Positions 55,398 through 63,694 of a stretch of DNA of 64,000 bases are shown here, piece after piece (positions within the stretch are counted from its first letter, which is position 1; the number at the start of each line of letters is the position of its first letter). The stretch comes from Lentilactobacillus parabuchneri DSM 5707 = NBRC 107865. GTDB lineage: Bacteria > Bacillota > Bacilli > Lactobacillales > Lactobacillaceae. Position numbers and translations under genes: made by a program. The notes beneath the pieces were generated by a model, which saw nothing but the letters and a program-made list of their open reading frames with translations, did not search any database and was not told where the DNA came from. The stretch covers positions 1 through 64,000 of the forward strand of contig NZ_AZGK01000010.1 in assembly GCF_001435315.1 (NCBI RefSeq), read 5' to 3'.

Positions 55398-57160
55398 TAC
55401 GCCAATTCCTCCTTTGACAGCTGTGAGTATGCGATTTCTTGATACACGTCATTATTTTTCAATAATTGTTGATGGGTTCCTTGACCCACAACTTTACCTT
55501 TATCTAGTACCACAATCTCATCTGCATCCATAATTGTACTAATCCGCTGTGCCACAATGAGTTTCGTTGTGCGACGGCGATTTTGTTTCAAGGCATCCCG
55601 AAGTCTCCGGTCAGTTGCATAATCCAAAGCCGAAAAGGAATCATCAAACATCAATACTTCAGGGTTTCGCGCAATTGCCCGTGCAATCGCCAATCGTTGT
55701 TTTTGGCCGCCAGAGAAGTTATCCCCGTGCTGCGCAACCGGTGCATCCAGCTTCTTTTCGTTCGAACTAACAAATTCCCATGCTTGAGCTGTCTTAAGAG
55801 CATCGATAATCTGTTGATCACTCATTGGACTTGTTTGATTGGTTTTACCAAAATTAATATTTGAACGAATCGTTCCACTAAATAGAACAGCTTTCTGTGG
55901 AATATAGCCTAAACGATTATTCAAATCCGATTCAGAGTAGTCACGAATGTCCACGCCATCGACTAATATTTGTCCGCTGGTAATGTCATATTGATGTGAA
56001 AGCAAGTTCAAAACGGTACTTTTCCCACTACCGGTCGATCCGATGAAAGCGACTGTTTGTCCTGGTTCAGCCTTGAATGACAAATGTGCAATGGCACTTG
56101 CTTCGGCATCCTTAAATTTAAAGGAAACATCCCTAAATTCAACTGTTCCCATGGATGTGGGCGTCTGCTGGGTTTTGTCCGGATAATTAATGTTTGGTTT
56201 AACACTCAAAACCTGATTGATTCGGCCAGCTGAAACTGTCACCCGGGGCAGAATGACAAAAATAATTGATAGCAGCAGGAACGCTAAAATAACCTGCATC
56301 GCATACGATGAGAAAACGATCATATTGCTAAACAGTGTTAGCCGTCCAGCACCCATTGCTGCATTTTCAATTAATACCGCACCAATTGCGTAGACTGCCA
56401 AGGTAAGACCATTAGAGATTAACGTCATTACTGGGTTCATCAAAGCGAGAACCCGGTTGGCAAATAAGTTAGCTCCGGTCAGTTCATGATTAGCTTTATC
56501 AAATTTTTGATTTTGGAATTGTTCAGCATTGAAAGCATGCACAACCCGCAGTCCACTTAAGTTTTCACGAGTTGTTTGATTTAATTTATCGGTTAACTTC
56601 TGAACCATCTTAAATTTTGGCTGTACCAAAGATAGGATAATCGTCAACGCAATTACTAAAAGTGCTACAGCGATTCCTGTGGCTAAAGTCCATTGCCATC
56701 CTTTATTTGCAATCTTCGTGATGGCCCATACTGCCGTGATAGGTGCTTTAATGATAACTTGCATCCCCATTGCAATGAATGTTTGAATCTGAGTAATATC
56801 ATTTGTTGACCGGGTCAACAAGCTTGGAATTGAGAACTGATTAATATCTTCAGTTGAGTAATCCATCACTTGGTTAAAGACTTTGCCCCGAATTCTGGCA
56901 CTAAATCCAGCAGCAACGTGTGCGGCAAAGTAACCGACAATAATTGCCGAACACATACTCAGAATAGAAAGAGCCAACATTTTTAATCCAGGATCCAAAA
57001 TATCCGTTGTCGTACTTCCTGAAGTTCCCAAAGCAGTGGTAATTTGGGTCATATAATCAGGAATTTTCAATTCAAGCCATACTTGAATGGCGATGAATAT
57101 CGTACTGATTGCGATCATGGCATATTCTCGCTTATTAAGTCGTTTTAGTAGTTTAAACAT
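55397..57160 (-). CDS. Heterodimeric ABC exporter subunit (LmrC/EfrA-like)
   Basis: A 587-residue half-transporter with six membrane helices and an ATPase: Walker A GSTGSGKST, signature FSGGQKQRLAIARA, and Walker B VLMFDDSFSALD, where the usual catalytic Glu is Asp. This makes one degenerate ATP site in the dimer, as in LmrCD and BmrCD. It is the first gene of the operon, behind a strong promoter and two identical palindromes. Confidence 0.93.
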   Translation of the reverse strand: MFKLLKRLNKREYAMIAISTIFIAIQVWLELKIPDYMTQITTALGTSGSTTTDILDPGLKMLALSILSMCSAIIVGYFAAHVAAGFSARIRGKVFNQVMDYSTEDINQFSIPSLLTRSTNDITQIQTFIAMGMQVIIKAPITAVWAITKIANKGWQWTLATGIAVALLVIALTIILSLVQPKFKMVQKLTDKLNQTTRENLSGLRVVHAFNAEQFQNQKFDKANHELTGANLFANRVLALMNPVMTLISNGLTLAVYAIGAVLIENAAMGAGRLTLFSNMIVFSSYAMQVILAFLLLSIIFVILPRVTVSAGRINQVLSVKPNINYPDKTQQTPTSMGTVEFRDVSFKFKDAEASAIAHLSFKAEPGQTVAFIGSTGSGKSTVLNLLSHQYDITSGQILVDGVDIRDYSESDLNNRLGYIPQKAVLFSGTIRSNINFGKTNQTSPMSDQQIIDALKTAQAWEFVSSNEKKLDAPVAQHGDNFSGGQKQRLAIARAIARNPEVLMFDDSFSALDYATDRRLRDALKQNRRRTTKLIVAQRISTIMDADEIVVLDKGKVVGQGTHQQLLKNNDVYQEIAYSQLSKEELA

Positions 57161-57184
57161 TTCTTCATCTCCATTAAGCTTTTA

Positions 57185-57256
57185 TTAGCATGCTAACTAT
57201 ATGTGGAGTTTGTGCATGAAAAAGTCACATAGCACCCCAATTAATTAGCATGCTAA
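57185..57256. promoter_or_regulatory. Twin MarR operator palindromes
   Basis: TTAGCATGCTAA occurs at 57185-57196 and 57245-57256, within an identical ATTAGCATGCTAACTAT, 60 bases apart. The upstream copy adjoins the -10 box of the ABC exporter promoter. Perfect dyads of this size at the promoter of an operon that encodes a MarR protein are its likely operators. Confidence 0.75.
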
Positions 57257-57258
57257 CT

Positions 57259-57286
57259 ATTATATCCGCTTAATTTTAATTGTCAA
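57259..57286 (-). promoter_or_regulatory. Strong promoter of the ABC exporter-marR operon
   Basis: Reading leftward, TTGACA at 57286-57281 and TATAAT at 57264-57259 are 16 bases apart; both hexamers are perfect. Confidence 0.85.
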
Positions 57287-57312
57287 CACTTTTAATACCA
57301 AATCCCAAACCA

Positions 57313-57342
57313 ACAAAAAAAGGAACCAAAATACAGTTCCTT
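57313..57342 (-). terminator. Intrinsic terminator of the ugp-glpQ operon
   Basis: AAGGAAC and GTTCCTT pair around a nine-base loop and on the minus strand are followed by seven T residues, 18 bases after the glpQ stop. Confidence 0.85.
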
Positions 57343-57360
57343 AATTTAAAACGTCCAAAG

Positions 57361-58056
57361 TTACATTGCAACTGGACGATTCTTCAACCGAATCGCCTGC
57401 TCAAAATTATCTGTGATAATCCCGGCAACGTGATCCGCCAGCAGCTTCTCTTGCGTCTTTGGATCATCCACCGTCCAAATTCGCTCATCAACGTTTGCTA
57501 ACGGCTGATAGTGACTCAAGTGAAGTCCGGCGAGGTGCTCCTTGATGATCAGGGCTTTAGCATCCTTAATCACGTGATCAGACAACAGGCAATATTGTTG
57601 GCTTGGATCAATCTGGTAAGCCTTCTTTAATGAGTCCAGGTTAAACGAGGAGTAGATCACCGGATACGTCAAGTCATACTGCTTAACCAAGTCAAGAACG
57701 ATTTGCTCAATGTTGGGATAATGAATCTTGTTGGTCTTGAACTCAAGATTCAAATGAACTGGACGGTGAACGGCCAATGACAACAGGTCTTTTAGCATCG
57801 GAATGGTCTCGCCATCCCGCATATGAAACTGTTGAAGTTCCTTCAAAGTATACGAACGAATCAGTCCGCTACCGTCTGTCGTTCGGTTAATCTTTTCATC
57901 GTGCATGATGACGGGAACATTGTCTTTAGTCAGGTGAACATCAAATTCTAAGCCATCAATACCATGATCAATGGCATATTTGAATCCTTTTAAAGAATTT
58001 TCGGGGAATTTAAATGGGTACCCGCGGTGTCCAAAAATCAGTGTTCTATTAGTCAA
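57361..58056 (-). CDS. glpQ: Glycerophosphodiester phosphodiesterase
   Basis: A 231-residue cytosolic-type GDPD (UgpQ-like, no signal peptide) that splits glycerophosphodiesters to glycerol-3-phosphate. It has the family start FGHRGYPFKFPENSLKGFKY, then GLEFDVHLTKDNVPVIMHD with metal-binding Glu and Asp, and LNLEFKTN. The start is TTG with AAAGGAAG eight bases before it. It closes the ugpCAEB operon, which would import its substrate. Confidence 0.93.
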   Translation of the reverse strand: MTNRTLIFGHRGYPFKFPENSLKGFKYAIDHGIDGLEFDVHLTKDNVPVIMHDEKINRTTDGSGLIRSYTLKELQQFHMRDGETIPMLKDLLSLAVHRPVHLNLEFKTNKIHYPNIEQIVLDLVKQYDLTYPVIYSSFNLDSLKKAYQIDPSQQYCLLSDHVIKDAKALIIKEHLAGLHLSHYQPLANVDERIWTVDDPKTQEKLLADHVAGIITDNFEQAIRLKNRPVAM

Positions 58057-58131
58057 TATTATGACTTCCTTTCAGTCCTTCAACTCTCTTAATATGCTTC
58101 CCTTCAAGACGTCTTCATGCCTTAATGGAAG

Positions 58132-59496
58132 CTATCTGCCATTTGCTTTGTTGGTCGTCTTCAGGTTCGCATTCATCGCCTTATTAGCGGTGTTTAATGC
58201 GCTGTTGATATTGCCGCCGTCATAAACGGTTTCCATCGCCGTTTCTTCCAGTTCACGAGTCAACTGCATCCCCTCCATCAAAATTCCGGAGTTGGTGTTA
58301 TTTGGCTTGGCACTGGCCAACTGCTCGCCAGGAACTTTGGCCGCAGGAATCTTTTTGTACAAGTCTTGCAAGACTTTTTCCTTCTGTGAGTTCTTGTTCA
58401 AAGCCAAGTAGCCGGTGGCCTTTTGCCATTCAGCTTGATTCTTGGATTTTTCGGCGAATTTGATGAATTCCCATGCACCTCTTTGCGTCTTTTTAGGCTT
58501 GTCATTTGAAATCCACAGAGCCGCACCACCGATCCCGACACCATTGGCTTTAACACCATCTGGATGTGGGAAGTATGAAATACCCAGCTTGTTCTTGGTC
58601 CCGGTCGTTAACTGACCGATGTAGGCTGATGATTGAACAAAGATACCCAACTTATTTGCCAGGAATGCGGCAATTTCGTTGTTTTCGGCACTCGAACCAG
58701 AGCCATAGTTGACGAAGTCGCCGGATTTAATATTCGTTCGAATCCAGCTCAAAAACTTTTTAGTCGTTGGATTATTCAAATTAATCTTAGTTGGCGTTCC
58801 CGTATGACCATCACCGTTATTGATGAGTGACGTATGTGCGTTGGCAAGAGCTTCTTCCATCAGCCAGCCATAAATCTCCATCGTCATCCCCTTAACCTTG
58901 TGATGAGACTTTTCGTAAAGCTCTTTAGCTGCTCGGGTAACCTCACTATAACTTGGTGATTTGGAAGGTGGCGTTACACCATACTTTTTGAACAATGATG
59001 CGTTGTAGTATAACACCGGTTGTGACGTATTAAACGGCATGGCCAGCTGCTTACCCTTGTTTGAGTAAAACGATCGGGCAACAGGTGAAATGTCACTGAC
59101 GTCATAGTTGTCTTCATCAATAAACTTCTGAACAGGGGTGGTGTACTTACTGTGCATCATTTGCGCGGTTGAAATATCAAACGACTGGAATAATGCAGGC
59201 GACGCACTCGTTCCGTGACTTTGGATAATCTTTTGAACCGCTTCATCATAAGCCCCTTGGTATTGAGGAATTACCTCGTACTTGTTTTGTGACTTGTTAA
59301 AATCATCCACTAGTTTATCAAGTGCAACTTCAGCTGGGCCACCCATTTCATTCCAGAAAACAACTGGTGTGCGACCGGCCTTGGCAGAGGTCGCATTTTT
59401 GGAGCCATTTACAAAAACGATACCCAAGACAATGGCAAAAACCGCAAAAATCGGTAACGCATATGCTTTGAGGAATGCTGTCAATTTTTTCATCAT
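58132..59496 (-). CDS. ugpB: Glycerol-3-phosphate/glycerophosphodiester-binding protein UgpB
   Basis: A 454-residue family 1 extracellular binding protein (VVFWNEMGGPAEVALDKLV; MPFNTSQPVLYYNASLFKKY). The N-terminal hydrophobic stretch (LPIFAVFAIVLGIVFVNG) has no lipobox cysteine, unlike most Gram-positive binding proteins. It is either held by an uncleaved helix or cut by signal peptidase I after SAKA. It overlaps ugpE by four bases. Confidence 0.9.
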   Translation of the reverse strand: MMKKLTAFLKAYALPIFAVFAIVLGIVFVNGSKNATSAKAGRTPVVFWNEMGGPAEVALDKLVDDFNKSQNKYEVIPQYQGAYDEAVQKIIQSHGTSASPALFQSFDISTAQMMHSKYTTPVQKFIDEDNYDVSDISPVARSFYSNKGKQLAMPFNTSQPVLYYNASLFKKYGVTPPSKSPSYSEVTRAAKELYEKSHHKVKGMTMEIYGWLMEEALANAHTSLINNGDGHTGTPTKINLNNPTTKKFLSWIRTNIKSGDFVNYGSGSSAENNEIAAFLANKLGIFVQSSAYIGQLTTGTKNKLGISYFPHPDGVKANGVGIGGAALWISNDKPKKTQRGAWEFIKFAEKSKNQAEWQKATGYLALNKNSQKEKVLQDLYKKIPAAKVPGEQLASAKPNNTNSGILMEGMQLTRELEETAMETVYDGGNINSALNTANKAMNANLKTTNKANGR

Positions 59497-60323
59497 TTAC
59501 CAGCACCTTCATTCACACCTGACTTGAAGTAATGTTGTCCGATAAAAAGGACAATTAAGGTTGGAATGACCACGATCGCTGCAGTAGCTTGAATCATGCC
59601 CCAATCGTTAAATGTCTCTTCAGATTGAAGTTGACGCAATCCATTTTGAACCGGGCGAAAATCATTACTGAAGGTGGTCAGCATTGGCCACAAGTACTGA
59701 TTCCAAGCGCCCAAGAAGCTGTAGGCACCCAAAGTCATCAGCGGAATGCGGTTATAGGGTAGCACCATTTTCCAATAAAATTGAAAGTGACCGAGCCCTT
59801 CAATATCAGCAGCTTCCTTTAACTCAATTGGCATTTGCATAAATGACTGACGGAGCATAAAGACACCAAAAGCTGATGTTAGAAATGGAATCACCATTAC
59901 TGAGTAGCTGTTTAACAGGCCCATTGCTTTAACTGTTTGAAAGTTGGGAATGATTTCAGCTTCAAACGGCAGCATCATCGTTGCCAAAAATAAACCAAAT
60001 AAGAATTTACGACCCCTGAACTTCAAGAAGACAAATGCATAGGCACTCATCGAACAAAAGATCAGTTGGGCAATCATGGTAGCCGTTGAAATCACCAGAC
60101 TATTTCCCAGATACCTGAGAATTGGCGTTTGCGTAAAGGCATCAATATAGTTCTGGAAGGAAACTTTGGTGCTCAAGAAATTTCCCTGAGCAATTTGCAT
60201 TGTTGGTAAAAAGCTGGTCCACAGACCGATCAGAAACGGTGCTAAAACAACAATTGCGAGAATTGTCAGTAGTGCATAGTCCCAAATTCGCCGGGACAAC
60301 TTCGGCTTTGTGACGATATCCAT
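59493..60323 (-). CDS. ugpE: ABC permease UgpE
   Basis: A 276-residue MalG-type permease with six helices. The coupling EAA loop reads ELKEAADIEGLGHFQFYWKM, contacting the ATPase. ATG overlaps the ugpA stop. It pairs with UgpA to import glycerol-3-phosphate or glycerophosphodiesters. Confidence 0.92.
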   Translation of the reverse strand: MDIVTKPKLSRRIWDYALLTILAIVVLAPFLIGLWTSFLPTMQIAQGNFLSTKVSFQNYIDAFTQTPILRYLGNSLVISTATMIAQLIFCSMSAYAFVFLKFRGRKFLFGLFLATMMLPFEAEIIPNFQTVKAMGLLNSYSVMVIPFLTSAFGVFMLRQSFMQMPIELKEAADIEGLGHFQFYWKMVLPYNRIPLMTLGAYSFLGAWNQYLWPMLTTFSNDFRPVQNGLRQLQSEETFNDWGMIQATAAIVVIPTLIVLFIGQHYFKSGVNEGAGK

Positions 60324-61285
60324 TAGTAATTCACCCGCTTTTCTAAGACTTTGAATTGAAGGTATGTGAAGGCAGCGATAATAATTGTGAGAATAATGGA
60401 TTCGGCACTTGCCTGAGCATAATTACCGCTGTAAAAGGCATCCTTGTAAATACGGTAGACCAGCATATTTGTTGCGTTCGTTGGGCCACCTTTTGTCATC
60501 AAATCAATCAGGCCAAAGCTCTTAAATGATTCAATCAAGGTAATGATGGATACGAAGAACAAGGTTGGCGAGATTGATGGCACCGTGATGTGAAAGAATT
60601 GGAACCGAGAAGAAGCCCCCTCAATGTTGGCTGCTTCATACAACGTGGTTGGAACTGAGGACATTGCGCCAAGTAAAATCAAGAACGTAAAGCCCAGGTT
60701 CATCCAAACGGTGGTAATAATGACTGCCCACATCGCTGCAGTCGGATTCGTTAACCAGGGGATTTGCGGCAAATGCATCCAGGTACTGATCAAGGACAAG
60801 AACCCAGTTGACGGGTTAAAAATGAATAGCCAGAAGATAGCGGCAACGGAGACTGAAACCCCCATAGTTGCCGAAAATAATGTCCTAAAAATCCCAATTC
60901 CAGGAAGGCGTTTGCTTGCCAGGTTGGCCAACAATAGCCCTAACGCAATCGTGATGATGGTCACTGCAAATACATAGAAGAGCGTAACTCCAACACTGGA
61001 GATATAATCAGCTGAGGTTAGCAAATTAATATAATTGGAGAGACCAACAAACACCGTGGCCTTGCCGACAGTATTGGTTAAAAATAAACTCAGGTAAAGG
61101 GTCCGAAACATTGGGTAAAAAATGAAAACGCCTAAGATCAATAGTGAAGGTCCCAAGAATATCCAAGCAAAATACTTATCCTTGGCATTTAAGGAAAAAT
61201 GAGCTTCCTGGGCTTTCAGCTTATTCTTCGTCTTTTCAACCGAAAGTGGTGTGGTCGGCGTACTCTGTGCTGGTGATTTAAGCAT
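60323..61285 (-). CDS. ugpA: ABC permease UgpA
   Basis: A 320-residue MalF-type permease with six helices and a 40-residue cytoplasmic N-terminal extension. The EAA loop reads LYEAANIEGASSRFQFFHIT. The ATG at 61285 is preferred because AAGGAGG lies nine bases upstream; another ATG at 61291 is too close. It overlaps the end of ugpC by eight bases. Confidence 0.92.
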   Translation of the reverse strand: MLKSPAQSTPTTPLSVEKTKNKLKAQEAHFSLNAKDKYFAWIFLGPSLLILGVFIFYPMFRTLYLSLFLTNTVGKATVFVGLSNYINLLTSADYISSVGVTLFYVFAVTIITIALGLLLANLASKRLPGIGIFRTLFSATMGVSVSVAAIFWLFIFNPSTGFLSLISTWMHLPQIPWLTNPTAAMWAVIITTVWMNLGFTFLILLGAMSSVPTTLYEAANIEGASSRFQFFHITVPSISPTLFFVSIITLIESFKSFGLIDLMTKGGPTNATNMLVYRIYKDAFYSGNYAQASAESIILTIIIAAFTYLQFKVLEKRVNY

Positions 61286-62366
61286 GTACATAAGCCTCCT
61301 TAGAAATGTTTAATCGATCGCCTTTTGCATCAAAAAACATCAAGTTGGAATCTGCACTGACTTTGATTGGTTGGTAGATTCGGTAGTTAACTTGGCCGGG
61401 AACAACAACGTGAATGTTCTCTCCACTATTAAGCGTGGCGTAGACGATTGTTTCGTCTCCCAGAAATTCAGTGTTTTTAACGACTGCGTTGGATTCGATG
61501 CTGTCCGCGGCTTCAGCTTTCATATCATCTGGGCGAATCCCAATTTTGACATCTTCTGCCGGTACTTCTTGATCAAGGGCAATTTCCAAGTCTGATGAAA
61601 CGTTCAATACGTGATGATCAGTCTTGGAACGTTTGGCTGATAAAATATTAATTTGTGGTGTCCCAAAGAATTTTGCCACGAAGTCATTGGCTGGGTTTTG
61701 GTAAATTTCGCTTGGCGTGCCAATTTGCTGCACGTGTTTGTCGTTGAGCACCATAATGTGGTCGGCCATGGTCATTGCTTCCACTTGATCATGGGTTACA
61801 TAAATTAACGTCAGCCCAAGTTTTCTTTGCAGTGCGTAAATTTCTTGACGCATTTTAATTCGGAGTTGGGCATCCAAGTTGGACAATGGTTCGTCCATCA
61901 AACAAATTTTGGCATCACTGGCAACCGCACGGGCAAGTGCCACCCGTTGTCGTTGACCGCCGGATAGTTCACGGGGCTTGCGTTTACCCAGTTCTGTCAA
62001 ATTAACCATTTTAAGTGCTTTATCAACGCGTTGTTTAATATCTGATTGATCCATTTTGCGCGCCTTTAAGCCAAACGCAACGTTGTCCCAAACACTCATG
62101 AATGGGAACAAGGCATAGTTTTGAAAGACCATCGTTAATTTTCGAGCCTTAGGTGGTAAGTCATTGACGACCTTATCATCGATACTGACCTCGCCTGCTG
62201 TAATTGGCGTCAAGCCGGCAATCATTCTGAGCAGCGTACTTTTCCCACATCCGGAGGGGCCGACGATGACGAAGAACTCGCCAGTCTCAACCTTTACCGA
62301 AATATCCTCCAGGACATCTGTTTGGGCGTCGTAATCTTTACGGACGTTTCTTAAAGTAATTGACAA
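61278..62366 (-). CDS. ugpC: ABC ATPase UgpC
   Basis: A 362-residue sugar-type ATPase: Walker A GPSGCGKSTLL, signature LSGGQRQRVALARA, Walker B ICLMDEPLSNLD, then a C-terminal TOBE domain (VKIGIRPDDMKAE). The start is the TTG at 62366, eight bases after GAGG; the in-frame ATG at 62420 is within the regulatory region and unlikely. It is the first gene of ugpC-A-E-B-glpQ. Confidence 0.92.
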   Translation of the reverse strand: MSITLRNVRKDYDAQTDVLEDISVKVETGEFFVIVGPSGCGKSTLLRMIAGLTPITAGEVSIDDKVVNDLPPKARKLTMVFQNYALFPFMSVWDNVAFGLKARKMDQSDIKQRVDKALKMVNLTELGKRKPRELSGGQRQRVALARAVASDAKICLMDEPLSNLDAQLRIKMRQEIYALQRKLGLTLIYVTHDQVEAMTMADHIMVLNDKHVQQIGTPSEIYQNPANDFVAKFFGTPQINILSAKRSKTDHHVLNVSSDLEIALDQEVPAEDVKIGIRPDDMKAEAADSIESNAVVKNTEFLGDETIVYATLNSGENIHVVVPGQVNYRIYQPIKVSADSNLMFFDAKGDRLNISKEAYVHA

Positions 62367-62420
62367 ATATCTCACCTCAAAATCATTTATTTCGTTACAA
62401 ACATTATTGTGGGGGTTCAA

Positions 62421-62459
62421 TGTAAATTGCCCGTTTCATTAATGTAAATTGAAAGTAAA
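62421..62459 (-). promoter_or_regulatory. Pho-box-like direct repeats upstream of ugpC
   Basis: Read on the minus strand, TTTACT at 62459-62454, TTTACA at 62448-62443 and TTTACA at 62426-62421 sit on an 11-base grid (62454, 62443, 62432, 62421), with the 62432 position degenerate. PhoP of Gram-positive bacteria binds TTWACA-type repeats at 11-base spacing. The position, 55-95 bases before the ugpC start codon, fits control by phosphate starvation. Confidence 0.55.
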
Positions 62460-62563
62460 AAAATGATATTGTTTGTAAATATTTGATTAGGTTTCATATA
62501 AAGTGGGATTGATTATGCTATAACTTGAGAAAATAGTAATTGCATAGTATAGGAGAAACTTAA

Positions 62564-62695
62564 ATGCGCCATTAGTTCCATTTGTTATTTATAATCGGTG
62601 GCCTTATTTCTTTTGCCGGTGTTTATTTTTCTGAAAAAGGGCTCTTGTCGTACTTCGGGGGAATCTTCATGATATCTGCTGAGATGGTATTATAA
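62564..62695 (+). pseudogene. Small membrane protein gene interrupted by an amber codon
   Basis: AGGAGA eight bases before the ATG at 62564 is a strong ribosome site. The frame reads M-R-H, then TAG at 62573-62575, and continues open with FHLLFIIGGLISFAGVYF and on to VL and a TAA at 62693-62695, 43 codons in all. The reading after TAG is a hydrophobic membrane peptide. A single point mutation would explain it. A strong terminator follows. Family unknown. Confidence 0.6.
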
Positions 62696-62704
62696 CCGCA
62701 ATAA

Positions 62705-62755
62705 AATAAGGAGATATCGAAGTTGTAGTTGCTTTCGATATCTCCTTATTATTAA
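62705..62755. terminator. Bidirectional intrinsic terminator
   Basis: A perfect 17-bp stem (AATAAGGAGATATCGAA and its complement) with a 12-base loop, between the small membrane gene and the converging XRE gene. Confidence 0.88.
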
Positions 62756-62793
62756 TTTGAAACATGATCCTATCTTCTAGAGAAAACGTCACA

Positions 62794-63315
62794 TTATTCA
62801 GCCATTCCTTGAATAAATCCCTGAACAAAGCTATATATATTGGGTACAATCAGCGAAGTCAAGAAAATAATTCCCAAGATTATGGCAGGCTTAGATAAAG
62901 AACGATTCAGTTGCCGCCAGTTAACTGTAAAAACCAGCCCGGCGAAACTCACAATTAGTGGTAATTGAATCCACTCATTTAGGCTTTTTTCTCCAACCCC
63001 AGCTACCATCAAAATCACGTACATCATAATTGCAATTCCAAAGGCCCACCATATCATTTTTGCCACTGGACTCATTTTTTTGTTAGTCATCAACTTGCTC
63101 ATCAGCTCGTCATCTCCTCTAATAAGATCATCCAGTGATATTTTGAATAGATCACTGATCGCAACAACGTTAGCAAAACTTGGAAGGCTCACATCCTGTT
63201 CCCACTTAGAAATTGACTGGCGAGAAATATTTAACTTATCAGCTAATTCAGCTTGTGACCAGTGATGCTGAATCCTTTGTTGCTGAAGTACTTTTCCAAT
63301 TTGCACTAAATTCAA
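62794..63315 (-). CDS. XRE-type regulator with membrane-spanning tail
   Basis: A 173-residue protein. Residues 5-60 are a Cro/CI helix-turn-helix (LQQQRIQHHWSQAELADKLN, ISRQSISKWEQDVSLPS). The second half has three hydrophobic helices (MIWWAFGIAIMMYVILMVAG, then LPLIVSFAGLVFTV and ILGIIFLTSLIVPNIYSF). Such membrane-tethered regulators are common in lactobacilli; the signal is unknown. The start is TTG at 63315 or possibly GTG at 63306, since the ribosome site (AGAAAG) is weak. Confidence 0.85.
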   Translation of the reverse strand: MNLVQIGKVLQQQRIQHHWSQAELADKLNISRQSISKWEQDVSLPSFANVVAISDLFKISLDDLIRGDDELMSKLMTNKKMSPVAKMIWWAFGIAIMMYVILMVAGVGEKSLNEWIQLPLIVSFAGLVFTVNWRQLNRSLSKPAIILGIIFLTSLIVPNIYSFVQGFIQGMAE

Positions 63316-63407
63316 CTTCTTTCTAAAATAATTGATTGGTTGTCCCTAATATACAAATAACTTTTCGGAAAGTCTACCCATCAGCTAGCACCAAGTGGTT
63401 GCACAAA

Positions 63408-63442
63408 AAAATAACGCAAACTTTACATTTTTAAGTTTGCGT
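63408..63442 (-). terminator. Intrinsic terminator
   Basis: ACGCAAACTT and AAGTTTGCGT form a 10-bp stem; on the minus strand TTATTTTTTT follows. It ends the transcript coming from the GNAT region. Confidence 0.75.
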
Positions 63443-63694
63443 CGGTTTCCGTTTGTTTAACTCTTGAATCCTTAATTTGTCGACACTTATAGACAACGTC
63501 AACTTCGGAAGATCAACTGCTCCGAGCCCGCTTGACTGGTTACAAAACCGTATTCGGTGAACTGGTTTAATAAAAATATGAGCTGTTTTCAGTATCATTC
63601 GGTGTTTGCAATTGGACTTGATTGTGTCATGCACAAAAAATGCTTGAGAAGTTAGCTCGGGACTAATAAATACTGGTTCCAGTCTCTTTCTCAT
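63431..63694 (-). CDS. Doubtful 87-residue open frame
   Basis: An ATG-started frame that overlaps the end of the GNAT gene and whose stop lies inside the terminator stem. It has no clear ribosome site, no recognised domain and odd composition. It may be the 3' untranslated part of the GNAT transcript or decayed sequence. Listed because a terminator follows it directly. Confidence 0.2.
   Translation of the reverse strand: MRKRLEPVFISPELTSQAFFVHDTIKSNCKHRMILKTAHIFIKPVHRIRFCNQSSGLGAVDLPKLTLSISVDKLRIQELNKRKPTQT

Noticed and set aside
62366-62420. Upstream ATG start for ugpC at 62420
   Set aside because: It would place the Pho-box-like array at the start codon and lacks a ribosome site, whereas TTG at 62366 follows GAGG at proper spacing.
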